Shown: piece after piece, positions 35,670 through 43,294 of the stretch
Layout: each line of letters begins with the position of its first letter
Numbering within the stretch: the stretch's first letter is position 1
NCBI RefSeq assembly: GCF_007829875.1
Contig: NZ_VIWV01000001.1
Coordinates: forward strand, 6,232,501 to 6,296,500
Direction: 5' to 3'
Source: Streptomyces capillispiralis
GTDB lineage: Bacteria > Actinomycetota > Actinomycetes > Streptomycetales > Streptomycetaceae
DNA length: 64,000 nucleotides
Program-made: the position numbers and the translations under genes
The notes under the pieces: model-generated
What the model was told of the DNA's origin: nothing
Databases searched by the model: none
The model's input: the letters and a program-made list of their open reading frames with translations, nothing else

Positions 35670-35704
35670 GCGGCCGAGCCCCCGGCGGACCGGGGCTCGG
35701 CCGC
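35670..35704. terminator. Second strong hairpin between ABC-F and the Gbn-like gene
   Basis: GCGGCCGAGCCCC (35670-35682) and GGGGCTCGGCCGC (35692-35704) form a perfect 13-bp stem with a 9-nt loop. It is 200 bp upstream of the Gbn-like start and 180 bp beyond the ABC-F stop. It could be a second terminator or, if the promoter is upstream, an attenuator in the leader of the small gene. Confidence 0.5.
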
Positions 35705-35905
35705 CACTCCTCTCTGACCTGGCACTTCGCGGGGGAACCCGATCGGAGGTACCGGCCGCACACTGCGGAATGACGGATTCCGTTTGTGGGGACGCGCTCC
35801 CGTCGTCACAACCTTGTCTCACCGACCTTGCCGAATGGGTGGCCATCGGGGCCGGGAGGGGTGATCATGAGGAGACCAGAGCGCACTTCCCATGAGGAGG
35901 CACGG

Positions 35906-36127
35906 GTGGCCGAGACTCTGAAGAAGGGCAGCCGGGTGACCGGCGCCGCGCGCGACAAGCTCGCGGCAGACCTGAAGAAGAAGTACGACGCCGGTGCGAG
36001 CATCCGGGCGTTGGCCGAGGAGACCGGCCGCTCGTATGGCTTCGTGCACCGCATGCTCAGCGAGTCGGGCGTCACGCTGCGAGGGCGTGGCGGGGCGACA
36101 CGGGGCAAAAAGGCCCCTTCGGCCTGA
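35906..36127 (+). CDS. gbn: Small helix-turn-helix nucleoid-associated protein (Gbn-like)
   Basis: A 73-residue basic protein consisting of one HTH (ASIRALAEETGRSYGFVHRML then SGVTLRGRGG) with Lys/Arg-rich flanks. It matches what I remember of S. coelicolor SCO1839, described as Gbn, a GATC-binding nucleoid-associated protein affecting development and antibiotic production; the ABC-F and enoyl-CoA hydratase neighbours are also as in that species. GTG 35906 follows GAGGAGG by 5 nt. An in-frame ATG at 35867, also with a ribosome binding site (GGAGGGG), would add 13 residues. The orthology is from memory and needs a search to confirm. Confidence 0.85.
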   Translation: MAETLKKGSRVTGAARDKLAADLKKKYDAGASIRALAEETGRSYGFVHRMLSESGVTLRGRGGATRGKKAPSA

Positions 36128-36234
36128 TCCCGGGCGCCCCGCGATCCCGATGGTGGCCACCCGGTCGGCCAAGTGACCGGCCGGGTGGTTACTGTGCAGT
36201 CACTTAGGTTGACCGCACCCATCGGAGGCGCCCC

Positions 36235-37038
36235 ATGGCTTCGTCCGCCCAGGACCTCGGTCCGGTACTCGACAAGGACGGCGTACGGCTCACCGTCGAC
36301 GACGCGATCGCCACGGTGACGCTGACCAACCCGGCCAAGCGCAACGCGCAGAGCCCCGCTCTGTGGCGCGCGCTGATCGAGGCGGGCCGGCTGCTGCCCG
36401 GATCCGTCCGGGTCGTGGTGTTGCGCGGGGAGGGCAAGTCCTTCTCCGCCGGACTCGACCGGCAGATGTTCACGCCCGAGGGAATCGAGGGCGAGCCGTC
36501 GTTCATCGACCTGGCGCGCCATGACGACGCCACGCTGGACGCGACCATCGCCGCGTTCCAGGAGGCGTTCACCTGGTGGCGGCGCAGCGACATCGTGTCC
36601 GTCGCGGCCGTGCAGGGGCACGCCATCGGGGCCGGGTTCCAGCTGGCGCTCGCCTGTGACCTGCGCGTCGTCGCGGACGACGTGCAGTTCGCCATGCGCG
36701 AGACCAGCCTCGGCCTCGTCCCCGACCTGGCGGGCACGCACCCGCTGGTCGGGCTCGTCGGCTACGCCCGCGCGCTGGAGATCTGCGCGACCGGGCGCTT
36801 CGTCACGGCCGAGGAGTCCGTGAGCACCGGCCTGGCCAACCTGGCCGTGCCCGCGGCCGAGCTGGACGCGACGGTCCGCGACCTCGCCGGGGCGCTGCTG
36901 GCGGCTCCCCGCGACGCCGTGATCGAGACCAAGGCCCTCCTGCGCGGTGCCCAGGACCGCACCTACGACGAGCAGCGCGCCGCCGAACGCGCCGCCCAGG
37001 CCCGCCGTCTGCGCGACCTGGCCGGCCTCGGCGAGTAG
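36235..37038 (+). CDS. Enoyl-CoA hydratase/isomerase family protein
   Basis: A 267-residue crotonase-fold protein. The oxyanion-hole segments are GKSFSAGLDRQMF and HAIGAGFQLALACD, and one expected catalytic Glu position falls in MRETSLGLVPDLAGT. It starts ATG 36235 after CGGAGG. The crotonase family includes hydratases, isomerases and dehalogenases, so the specific acyl-CoA reaction cannot be given. It appears to be a single-gene unit, convergent with the next leftward gene. Confidence 0.9.
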   Translation: MASSAQDLGPVLDKDGVRLTVDDAIATVTLTNPAKRNAQSPALWRALIEAGRLLPGSVRVVVLRGEGKSFSAGLDRQMFTPEGIEGEPSFIDLARHDDATLDATIAAFQEAFTWWRRSDIVSVAAVQGHAIGAGFQLALACDLRVVADDVQFAMRETSLGLVPDLAGTHPLVGLVGYARALEICATGRFVTAEESVSTGLANLAVPAAELDATVRDLAGALLAAPRDAVIETKALLRGAQDRTYDEQRAAERAAQARRLRDLAGLGE

Positions 37039-37173
37039 CACGCCCCCGGCTGCCCGGACCTCCCCGCCCCGCCGGTGCCGGTACCGAGAGGTACCCGCGC
37101 GGGCCGGGGACGGGTGAGCCGGTGCAGCGCCGGAACCTGCTCCTGGGCAGCCGTCCGACGGTCGGCCGGTCGC
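37039..37173. other. Short intergenic region between convergent genes
   Basis: A spacer holding a small perfect hairpin of two GGTACC palindromes (37080-37095, GAGA loop) within G/C-rich sequence. It may help terminate both converging transcripts, but the stem is only 6 bp. Confidence 0.35.
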
Positions 37174-38319
37174 TCAGTCGAGCGCCGTGACCAGGACGGC
37201 CACCGTCGGGCGGTCCGGCAGCGCGGCCGCCACGGCCGAGCGGACCGCGCGGGCCACCTCCAGGGGCCGGGTGTCCGCCCGGACCGCGAGGTCCACCTGC
37301 GCGTGGCGGCGGGGCAGGGCGTACGCGCCCCGCCGCTCGGACAGGTGGACCGGCCGTCCCAGCGTGCCCGTCAGCCGGCTCACCCCCGGCACGCCGAGCA
37401 CCACCCCCGCGACACGGCCCACCTCGGACTCCTCGAACTCCGCACCCGCCTCGTCCGCGCCCTCCCCCGCGGCCACACCGCGCGCATCCGGCAACCCCGC
37501 GCCTGCCGCCCGCGCATCCGGCGGTTCCGTGTCCGCCGCCCGGGGGCCCGGCGCCTGCGCGCTTGGCGGCTCCGTGCCTGCCTCCGCCGACGGTTCCGCG
37601 CCCGCCGCCCGCGAGTCCGGCAGCCCCGCGCCCGGCGCTCCCGTGCCCACCGCCGGCGCGCCCGGCGGCTCCGCGTCTTCCGCGTCCGCTCCGCCCGCAG
37701 CCCGCGCGCCCGATGGTTCCCCACCGGCCCCTGCGCCCGGCGCTCCCGCGCCCACAGCCCGCGCGCCCGGCGCTCCCGCGCCCACAGCCCGCGCGCCCGG
37801 CGCTCCCGCGCCCACAGCCCTCGCGCCCGGCGCTCCCGCGCCCACAGCCCCTGCGCCCGGCGCCTCCGCACCCGCCGGCGGCGCGCCTGGCGCGCCCGGC
37901 GGCTCCGCGCCCTCCGTCCCCGCCTCCAGCAGCTCCGTCGCCCGCAGGTCCACCTCGGTGACCGTCAGCCCGATCCGTTCCGCCGCCGCCTGGGCCAGTG
38001 CCGTGCGCAGGAGGGACGCCGTCACCGGCAGTGGCTGTGCCGCCGTCGCCGCGAACTCCGCGGTCAGCCGCAGCGGGCCCGGCGGCAGGGCGCTCGGCGG
38101 TGGCGGTACGACGGGCTCGTCCGCCTCCTCCGGGCCGGCCGGCCCGATCCGCAGGCGGCCGAGGCGTACGCCGGGCACGCCTCGAACCGCCGCGCCCCGC
38201 AGGACCGCCTCCACCGCCCGCTCCGCGATCCACGCGCCGTCACGCGCTTCCCCCAGGGGCAGGAACCTGCCCAGCCCCACCTGTTGCCGTACCGCTCGGG
38301 TCCACCGTTCCGCCGTCAC
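37174..38319 (-). CDS. Asp23/Gls24-like, repeat-rich protein (annotated elsewhere as nucleopolyhedrovirus P10 family)
   Basis: A protein of about 381 residues. The N-terminal part (RWTRAVRQQVGLGRFLPLG ... about residues 1-120) and the C-terminal part (about 300-381, VAGVVLGVPGVSRLTG, HAQVDLAVRADTRPLEV) look like a divided Asp23/Gls24-type fold; between them is a long Ala/Gly/Pro linker encoded by tandem repeats. It diverges from a true Asp23 gene at 38405. GTG 38319 is uncertain: GGAGGA abuts it with no spacing, and no better start is visible nearby. The viral-P10 name used in Streptomyces annotation reflects low-complexity composition, not viral origin. Confidence 0.65.
   Translation of the reverse strand: MTAERWTRAVRQQVGLGRFLPLGEARDGAWIAERAVEAVLRGAAVRGVPGVRLGRLRIGPAGPEEADEPVVPPPPSALPPGPLRLTAEFAATAAQPLPVTASLLRTALAQAAAERIGLTVTEVDLRATELLEAGTEGAEPPGAPGAPPAGAEAPGAGAVGAGAPGARAVGAGAPGARAVGAGAPGARAVGAGAPGAGAGGEPSGARAAGGADAEDAEPPGAPAVGTGAPGAGLPDSRAAGAEPSAEAGTEPPSAQAPGPRAADTEPPDARAAGAGLPDARGVAAGEGADEAGAEFEESEVGRVAGVVLGVPGVSRLTGTLGRPVHLSERRGAYALPRRHAQVDLAVRADTRPLEVARAVRSAVAAALPDRPTVAVLVTALD
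37741..37860. repeat. Four tandem 30-bp repeats inside the linker coding region
   Basis: Units at 37741-37770 and 37771-37800 are identical; 37801-37830 differs by one base and 37831-37860 by two. Each encodes the 10-residue unit APGARAVGAG (read on the minus strand), so copy number changes keep the frame. Degenerate relatives of the unit extend to both sides. Confidence 0.92.
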
Positions 38320-38404
38320 TCCTCCAGCCTGCCGTATCCCTGGCGCGGGACGCGGCAACCGCGCATACCGTGGTCGAAGGGGACGATCGAAGGGACGAAC
38401 GGCG

Positions 38405-38899
38405 ATGACCGACATGACCGAGGGAGGCTCGGTGAGGGCCCCCGAATCCGAGAAGAACCTCCTGGAGACCACCTCGCGCAGGGGCCAGGGAACCCGGCGC
38501 GGCGGTGGTGACCCCGCGACGCGTGGCCGGACCACCATCTCCGACGGCGTCGTGGAGAAGATCGCCGGGCTGGCCGCACGGGACGTGCTCGGCGTGCACG
38601 CCATGGGCAGCGGACTGTCCCGGACCTTCGGAGCCGTACGCGACCGGGTGCCGGGCGGCTCGAAGTCGGTGACGCGCGGCGTGAAGGCCGAGGTCGGCGA
38701 GGTGCAGACCGCGCTCGACCTGGAGATCGTCGTCGACTACGGCGTGTCGATCGCCGACGTCGCCCGGGACGTGCGGGAGAACGTCGTCGCGGCGGTGGAG
38801 CGGATGACCGGCCTGGAAGTGGTCGAGGTCAACATCGCGGTGAGTGACGTGAAGTTGCCCGACGAGGAGGACGAGGAGCCGGAGAGCCGCCTCCAGTGA
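38405..38899 (+). CDS. Asp23/Gls24 family envelope stress response protein (first copy)
   Basis: A 164-residue alkaline-shock Asp23/Gls24 family protein. After a basic, flexible N-terminus of about 40 residues comes the conserved domain: TTISDGVVEKIAGLAARDVLGVHAM, then TALDLEIVVDYGVSIADVARDVRENV and VVEVNIAVSDVKLPDEEDEE. In Staphylococcus, Asp23 is anchored to the membrane by AmaP and supports envelope homeostasis. Here it heads a rightward operon of five genes ending in an AmaP-like protein. ATG 38405 was chosen by homology; AAGGGA lies 11 nt upstream. Confidence 0.9.
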   Translation: MTDMTEGGSVRAPESEKNLLETTSRRGQGTRRGGGDPATRGRTTISDGVVEKIAGLAARDVLGVHAMGSGLSRTFGAVRDRVPGGSKSVTRGVKAEVGEVQTALDLEIVVDYGVSIADVARDVRENVVAAVERMTGLEVVEVNIAVSDVKLPDEEDEEPESRLQ

Positions 38900-38924
38900 G
38901 GCTCGACGAGCGGAGGAGCGCACG

Positions 38925-39110
38925 ATGAACATGGCCGTGGTCGGCATGATCGCCGGCATGGCGCTGGGCTTCGCCGGATACTTCGGCGGCTTCGGGGCCT
39001 TCCTGCTGGTGGCGGCCCTGGGCGCCGTCGGGTTCGTCGCCGGACGGTTCCTCGAGGGGGACCTGCAACTCGGCGACTTCTTCCGCCCGCGTGACGAACG
39101 GCGGCGGTGA
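38925..39110 (+). CDS. Small membrane protein (DUF2273-like)
   Basis: A 61-residue protein with a hydrophobic, Gly-rich core (VGMIAGMALGFAGYFGGFGAFLLVAALGAVGFVAG across about residues 6-40) and a charged end (RPRDERRR). Small DUF2273-type membrane proteins are frequent partners of Asp23/AmaP operons. It lies 25 nt after the first Asp23 gene and overlaps the next start by 4 nt. Confidence 0.8.
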   Translation: MNMAVVGMIAGMALGFAGYFGGFGAFLLVAALGAVGFVAGRFLEGDLQLGDFFRPRDERRR

Positions 39111-39490
39111 CGACGGTGAGCACGGGCACCGCTGAGCTCGGCGGGAGTCCGGCCGCCGTCGCGCCGGCCGAACGCGGGGCGACCAGGATCGCCGACCGGG
39201 TGGTCGCGAAGATCGCCTCGCAGGCCGCCCGCGAGGCGATCGGGCCGCCGCCACCGGGCGCCGCGCCCCCGCACGCCACCGTGGTCGTCCGCCACGACGC
39301 CGCCCGCATCCGGGTGCACGTCGAACTGGACTACCCCGGCGACATCGGCGGCCGCTGCGGACAGGTACGCCGTCAAGTGGCCGACCGGGTGCGCGCCTTG
39401 GCGGGCATGCACGTTCCGGAGGTCGTGGTCCGGGTGGAACGCCTGCACCTGGCGGCCGCGTTCGGCGGGGCGCGAGGGAGGACCCGATGA
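39107..39490 (+). CDS. Asp23/Gls24 family protein (second copy)
   Basis: A 127-residue Asp23/Gls24-like protein with the same architecture as the copy at 38405: TRIADRVVAKIASQAAREAIG, then ATVVVRHDAARIRVHVELDYPGDIGG (in pieces) and HVPEVVVRVERLHL. It lacks the long basic N-terminus of the first copy. GTG 39107 overlaps the preceding stop (GTGA) and the gene itself overlaps the next start by 4 nt. Two diverged copies in one operon suggest a hetero-oligomer. Confidence 0.82.
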   Translation: MTTVSTGTAELGGSPAAVAPAERGATRIADRVVAKIASQAAREAIGPPPPGAAPPHATVVVRHDAARIRVHVELDYPGDIGGRCGQVRRQVADRVRALAGMHVPEVVVRVERLHLAAAFGGARGRTR

Positions 39491-40125
39491 GTGCACCACA
39501 GGGCACCGGGGACGCCGCCCCGGGCACGGTCATGGAGCAGGGCCCGCCGCCCGCGGACGCGACCGTCGGCGGATCCGGCGGGCGCCGGCGCTTCTGGTCG
39601 GCCCGCCGCGTCCCCGCCGGCCTGCTCGCACTGGTGATCCTGGTGGTCGCGGGCGCGTTCCTGTACGACATTGCCGCGGTGCGCGCCCACCGGACCGCCA
39701 TGGGCTGGCGCCGCGACCTGGCCCGGCACCTGGCCGAGCGGCACCTGGACGACACCTGGGTGCTGACCGGCGCCGCCCTCGCCGCCGCGCTCGGGCTCTG
39801 GCTGCTGCTGCTCGCCCTGACGCCGGGTCTGCGCTCCCTGCTCCCGATGCGCCGCACCCGTCCCGACGTCCGCGCGGGACTGCACCGGGACGCCGCCGCG
39901 ACGGCGCTGCGGGACCGCGCCATGGAGGTGGCCGGCGTGCGGACGGTGCGGGTCCGGGTGACGCGCGCCCGGGCCGACGTCCGCGCGGTGTCGCACTTCC
40001 GCGCACTGGACGACGTACGGGCCGATCTGGACGCGGTGCTCGGCGACGCGGTCCGGGGGCTGGGCCTGGCCCGGCCGCCCTCGCTGTCGCTGCGGGTGCG
40101 GCGGCCCGGCCGGAAGGGGCGGTAG
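39487..40125 (+). CDS. Two-helix membrane protein, DUF6286-like
   Basis: A 212-residue protein with a Pro/Gly-rich cytoplasmic N-terminus, membrane segments near residues 43-62 and 91-113, and a C-terminal cytoplasmic domain (HRDAAATALRDRAMEVAGVRTVRVRV onward) resembling the Asp23-like/AmaP domain fold. I recall this type as DUF6286 in Streptomyces. It is coupled to the Asp23 gene before it by a 4-nt overlap and precedes the AmaP-like gene by 2 nt. Confidence 0.75.
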   Translation: MSAPQGTGDAAPGTVMEQGPPPADATVGGSGGRRRFWSARRVPAGLLALVILVVAGAFLYDIAAVRAHRTAMGWRRDLARHLAERHLDDTWVLTGAALAAALGLWLLLLALTPGLRSLLPMRRTRPDVRAGLHRDAAATALRDRAMEVAGVRTVRVRVTRARADVRAVSHFRALDDVRADLDAVLGDAVRGLGLARPPSLSLRVRRPGRKGR

Positions 40126-40127
40126 CC

Positions 40128-40706
40128 GTGCTCAGAGCTGTCAACCGCGTACTGCTCGCGCTCGGGGGGCTGGTGCTGACCGCCCTCGGCGGGTCCGTGC
40201 TGGCGATCGGTCTCGGGGCGCCGGCGCCCTCCTGGTGGCTGCACCACGGGCGGCACGACGTACTGCTGAACGAGGCCGAGCGGACCCGGTGGCGGGACGC
40301 CGGCTGGTGGTGGCCGGCCGTCCTCGCCGCGCTCGCCGTCCTCGTCCTGCTCTGCCTGTGGTGGCTGGTCGCGGTGGTGCGCCGGCGGCGACTGGCCGAG
40401 GTGCTGGTCGACACCGGCGACGGCGAGGGCGCGGCGCTGCGCGGCCGGGCCCTCGAACACGTCCTCGCCGAGGAGGCGAACCACCTGGACGGCGTCGAGC
40501 GGGCGCACGTCCTGCTCACCGGCCGCCGCGGCACACCGAGAACCCGGGTGCTGCTCCTGCTCCAGCCCCACGTCGACCCCGGGACCGCCCTGCACGCCCT
40601 CACCACCGGCCCGCTCACCCACGCCCGCGACTCCGCGGGCCTGGCGGACCTGCCGGCCGAGGTACGCCTGCACGGCGTCAGGCACCGCGCGGAACGCGTC
40701 ACCTGA
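40128..40706 (+). CDS. AmaP-like alkaline shock membrane anchor protein
   Basis: A 192-residue protein with two membrane segments (about 7-30 and 62-85, the second Trp-rich: DAGWWWPAVLAALAVLVLL) followed by a cytoplasmic domain with ALEHVLAEEANHLDGVERAHVLL. AmaP tethers Asp23 to the membrane in Firmicutes; the same topology and gene linkage occur here. Last gene of the Asp23 cluster, converging on the SDR gene with only 12 nt between. Confidence 0.8.
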   Translation: MLRAVNRVLLALGGLVLTALGGSVLAIGLGAPAPSWWLHHGRHDVLLNEAERTRWRDAGWWWPAVLAALAVLVLLCLWWLVAVVRRRRLAEVLVDTGDGEGAALRGRALEHVLAEEANHLDGVERAHVLLTGRRGTPRTRVLLLLQPHVDPGTALHALTTGPLTHARDSAGLADLPAEVRLHGVRHRAERVT

Positions 40707-40718
40707 CCCACGGGGCCG

Positions 40719-41474
40719 TCAGAACCCGTGCCGTACCCCGCCGTCCACCGGGAGCATCACGCCCGACACGTAGGACGCCGCCGGGGACAGCAGGAACGCG
40801 GCCGTGCGCCCGAACTCCTGAGGGGTGCCGTAACGGCGCAGCGGGATGCGGGACTCGGCGGCCCGACGGGTGGCCTCCGGGTCGGCGGACAGGGAGTCCA
40901 GCTCACGCACCCGGTCGGTGTCGATGCGGCCGGGCAGCACTCCGACGACGCGGATGCCGCGCGGACCCAGTTCGTCCGCGAGGGACTTGGCGAAGCCCGC
41001 CAGGCCCGGACGCAGACCGTTGGAGATGGTCAGCCCGGGAATCGGCTCGTGCACCGAGCCGGACAGCACGAAGCCGATGACCCCGCCCTCGCCCAGCTCC
41101 GCCGCCGCGGCCCGGGCCATCCGCACCGCGCCCAGGAACACCGACTCGAACGCCGACCGCCACTGCTCGTCGGTGGTGTCGGCGACGAACCCCGGCGGCG
41201 GACCGCCCACACTGACGAGCATGCCGTCGAAGCGGCCGAACCGCTCCCGCGCGGTGGCGATCAGCCGGGCGGGCGCCTCCGGGTCGGCGTTGTCGACGGC
41301 CACGCCCACCGCGTGCGGCCCCAGCGCGGACACCGCCTCGGCGACGGCCTCCTCCTCCCGCCCCGTGACGACCACCTTCGCGCCGTCGGCGACCAGCTCC
41401 CGCGCGGAGGCGTTGCCCAGCCCGCGGGTCGCCCCGGTGACCACGTACACCCGGTCCTTCAGTCCAAGATCCAT
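40719..41474 (-). CDS. SDR-family protein with altered catalytic residues
   Basis: A 251-residue short-chain dehydrogenase fold. The nucleotide-binding motif VTGATRGLGNASA is intact and an aspartate (VAVDNAD) follows. Against FabG, the active-site line VLSGSVHEPIPGL keeps Ser, but the expected Tyr-x-x-x-Lys is replaced: aligning SNGLRPGLAGFAKSL with NYAASKAGLVGFARSL puts Ser at the Tyr position and Arg at the Lys position. This subgroup (PGRIDTDRV motif) recurs in bacteria and is often named 3-oxoacyl-ACP reductase, but normal SDR catalysis is doubtful. ATG 41474 is 5 nt after the GH15 stop. Confidence 0.85.
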   Translation of the reverse strand: MDLGLKDRVYVVTGATRGLGNASARELVADGAKVVVTGREEEAVAEAVSALGPHAVGVAVDNADPEAPARLIATARERFGRFDGMLVSVGGPPPGFVADTTDEQWRSAFESVFLGAVRMARAAAAELGEGGVIGFVLSGSVHEPIPGLTISNGLRPGLAGFAKSLADELGPRGIRVVGVLPGRIDTDRVRELDSLSADPEATRRAAESRIPLRRYGTPQEFGRTAAFLLSPAASYVSGVMLPVDGGVRHGF

Positions 41475-41479
41475 GGCCC

Positions 41480-43294
41480 CTATCCTGCCTCCTCGTCCCC
41501 GAACAGGGCGAGGGCGGTGTTCACCAGCCCGATGTGACTGAACGCCTGCGGGAAGTTCCCCAGCAGCCGCCCGCCCACCGGGTCGTACTCCTCCGCCAGC
41601 AGACCCACGTCGTTGGCCAGCCCCAGCAGCCGCTCGAACAGCTCCCGTGCCTCCCGGTGCCGGCCGGTCAGGTGCAGGGCCTCGGCCAGCCAGAACGAGC
41701 ACACCAGGAACGTGCCCTCCTGCCCGGGCAGCCCGTCGACGGTGCCGGCGTCCGTGGTGTAGCGGCGCAGCAGCCCGTCCTGCCCCAGCTCCGCGCGGAC
41801 CGCCTCGATGGTGCCCAGCACCCGGGGATCGTCGGGCGGCAGGAAACCGACCCGGGGCATCACCAGCAGCGCCGCGTCCAGCTCGCGCGAGCCGTAGGAC
41901 TGCGTGAAGGTGTTCCGCTCCGCGTCGTACCCCTTCTCGCACACCTCCCGGTGCACCTCCTCGCGCAGCTGACGCCAGCCGTCGAGGTCCCCGTCGAAGT
42001 CCGGGTGCTCCTCCAGCGTGCGCACCGCGCGGTCGGCCGCCACCCACACCATCACCTTGGAGTGCACGAAGTGCCGCCGCCCGCCGCGCACCTCCCACAG
42101 CCCCTCGTCCGGCTGCCGCCAGGCCGTGCGCAGGAAGTCCATCAGCACCGTCTGCAGCGCCCACACGTCGTGCTGGGGGGACAGCCCCGATCGCCGGCCC
42201 AGCGCCAGGGAGTTCATGACCTCGCCGTACACGTCCAGCTGGAGCTGGTTCACGGCGTCGTTGCCGATCCGTACGGGCGTGGCGCCGCCGAAGCCGGACA
42301 GCCACGGCAGCTCGAACTCCGGCAGCCGCCGCTCGCCCGCGAGCCCGTACATGATCTGCAGGTCCGCCGGATCGCCGGCGACCGCGCGCAGCAGCCAGTT
42401 CCGCCACGCCTCCGCCTCCTCCCGGTACCCGGCGGCCAGCAGCGCGTTCAGGGTCAGCGTGGAGTCGCGCAGCCAGCAGAAGCGGTAGTCCCAGTTGCGC
42501 ACCCCGCCCGGCTCCTCCGGCAGTGAGGTGGTCGGCGCGGCCACGATGCCCCCGGTGGGGGCGTAGGTGAGCGCCTTCAGCGTGATCAGCGAGCGGACGA
42601 CCGCGTCCCGGTGCGGGCCGCTGTAGCGGCACTTGGCCGCCCAGGCACGCCAGTCCGCGACGCTGTGCCGCAGCGAGGAGTACGGGTCGACCAGCGGGGG
42701 CCGCGGCTCGTGCGAGGGGTGCCACGTGAGCACGAACGCGACCCGCTCGCCCTCCTCCACCGTGAACTCCGAGACGGTAGCCAGGTCCTCGCCCCAGGTG
42801 GGCACCTCCGGCACGCTGCGCAGCCACGCCGAGTCCGGCCCGGCCACCGCCACCCGGTGCCCGTCGGCCCGGCGCACCCAGGGCACCACCGAGCCGTAGT
42901 CGAAGCGCAGCCGCAGCGTGCTGCGCACGGTCACCCTGCCGCGCAGGCCCTGCACGATCCGCACCAGATCGGGTGCGCGGTCGCGCTGCGGCATCAGGTC
43001 GGTGACCCGCACCGCCCCCTCGGCGGTCTCCCACTCGGTGTCCAGGACCAGGGTGTCCTCACGGTAGGAGCGGCGGACGCACCGGTCCGCGCCGGCCGGG
43101 GCGATGCGCCAGCTGCCGTTGCTGTCGTCCCCGAGCAGCCGCGCGAAGCAGGCCGCCGAGTCGAAGCGGGGCAGGCAGAGCCAGTCGACCGAGCCGTCCG
43201 CACCCACCAGGGCCGCGGTCTGTTCGTCGCCGATGAGCGCGTAGTCCTCGATGCGGTGCACGGGGTGCGGGTTCCCTGCGATCGGGGGCGGCAA
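41480..43294 (-). CDS. GH15-family glycoside hydrolase (trehalase/glucoamylase-like)
   Basis: A protein of about 604 residues of glycoside hydrolase family 15. It opens with the characteristic RIEDYALIGDEQTAALVG and GSVDWLCLPRFDSAACFARLLG blocks (beta-sandwich domain), then the (alpha/alpha)6 barrel with GVRNWDYRFCWLRDSTLTLNALL and QEGTFLVCSFWLAEALHLTGR near the end. Family members in actinobacteria act as trehalases or glucoamylases. Start is uncertain: TTG 43294 immediately follows the upstream stop, while GTG 43261 (MHRIEDYALIG) has a weak AGGGAA. Cytoplasmic, no signal peptide. Confidence 0.9.
   Translation of the reverse strand: MPPPIAGNPHPVHRIEDYALIGDEQTAALVGADGSVDWLCLPRFDSAACFARLLGDDSNGSWRIAPAGADRCVRRSYREDTLVLDTEWETAEGAVRVTDLMPQRDRAPDLVRIVQGLRGRVTVRSTLRLRFDYGSVVPWVRRADGHRVAVAGPDSAWLRSVPEVPTWGEDLATVSEFTVEEGERVAFVLTWHPSHEPRPPLVDPYSSLRHSVADWRAWAAKCRYSGPHRDAVVRSLITLKALTYAPTGGIVAAPTTSLPEEPGGVRNWDYRFCWLRDSTLTLNALLAAGYREEAEAWRNWLLRAVAGDPADLQIMYGLAGERRLPEFELPWLSGFGGATPVRIGNDAVNQLQLDVYGEVMNSLALGRRSGLSPQHDVWALQTVLMDFLRTAWRQPDEGLWEVRGGRRHFVHSKVMVWVAADRAVRTLEEHPDFDGDLDGWRQLREEVHREVCEKGYDAERNTFTQSYGSRELDAALLVMPRVGFLPPDDPRVLGTIEAVRAELGQDGLLRRYTTDAGTVDGLPGQEGTFLVCSFWLAEALHLTGRHREARELFERLLGLANDVGLLAEEYDPVGGRLLGNFPQAFSHIGLVNTALALFGDEEAG

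Noticed and set aside
35629..35895. An 88-codon plus-strand frame before the Gbn-like gene.
   Set aside because: No ribosome binding site, non-coding composition, and it runs through a 13-bp hairpin.
37741..37860. Regular repeats that might suggest a CRISPR array.
   Set aside because: The 30-bp units are directly adjacent with no spacers and lie in frame in a coding linker.
37174..38319. Viral (P10) ancestry of the repeat-rich protein, as its common annotation name suggests.
   Set aside because: The similarity rests on low-complexity Pro/Ala composition; context and end domains fit an Asp23-type cluster.
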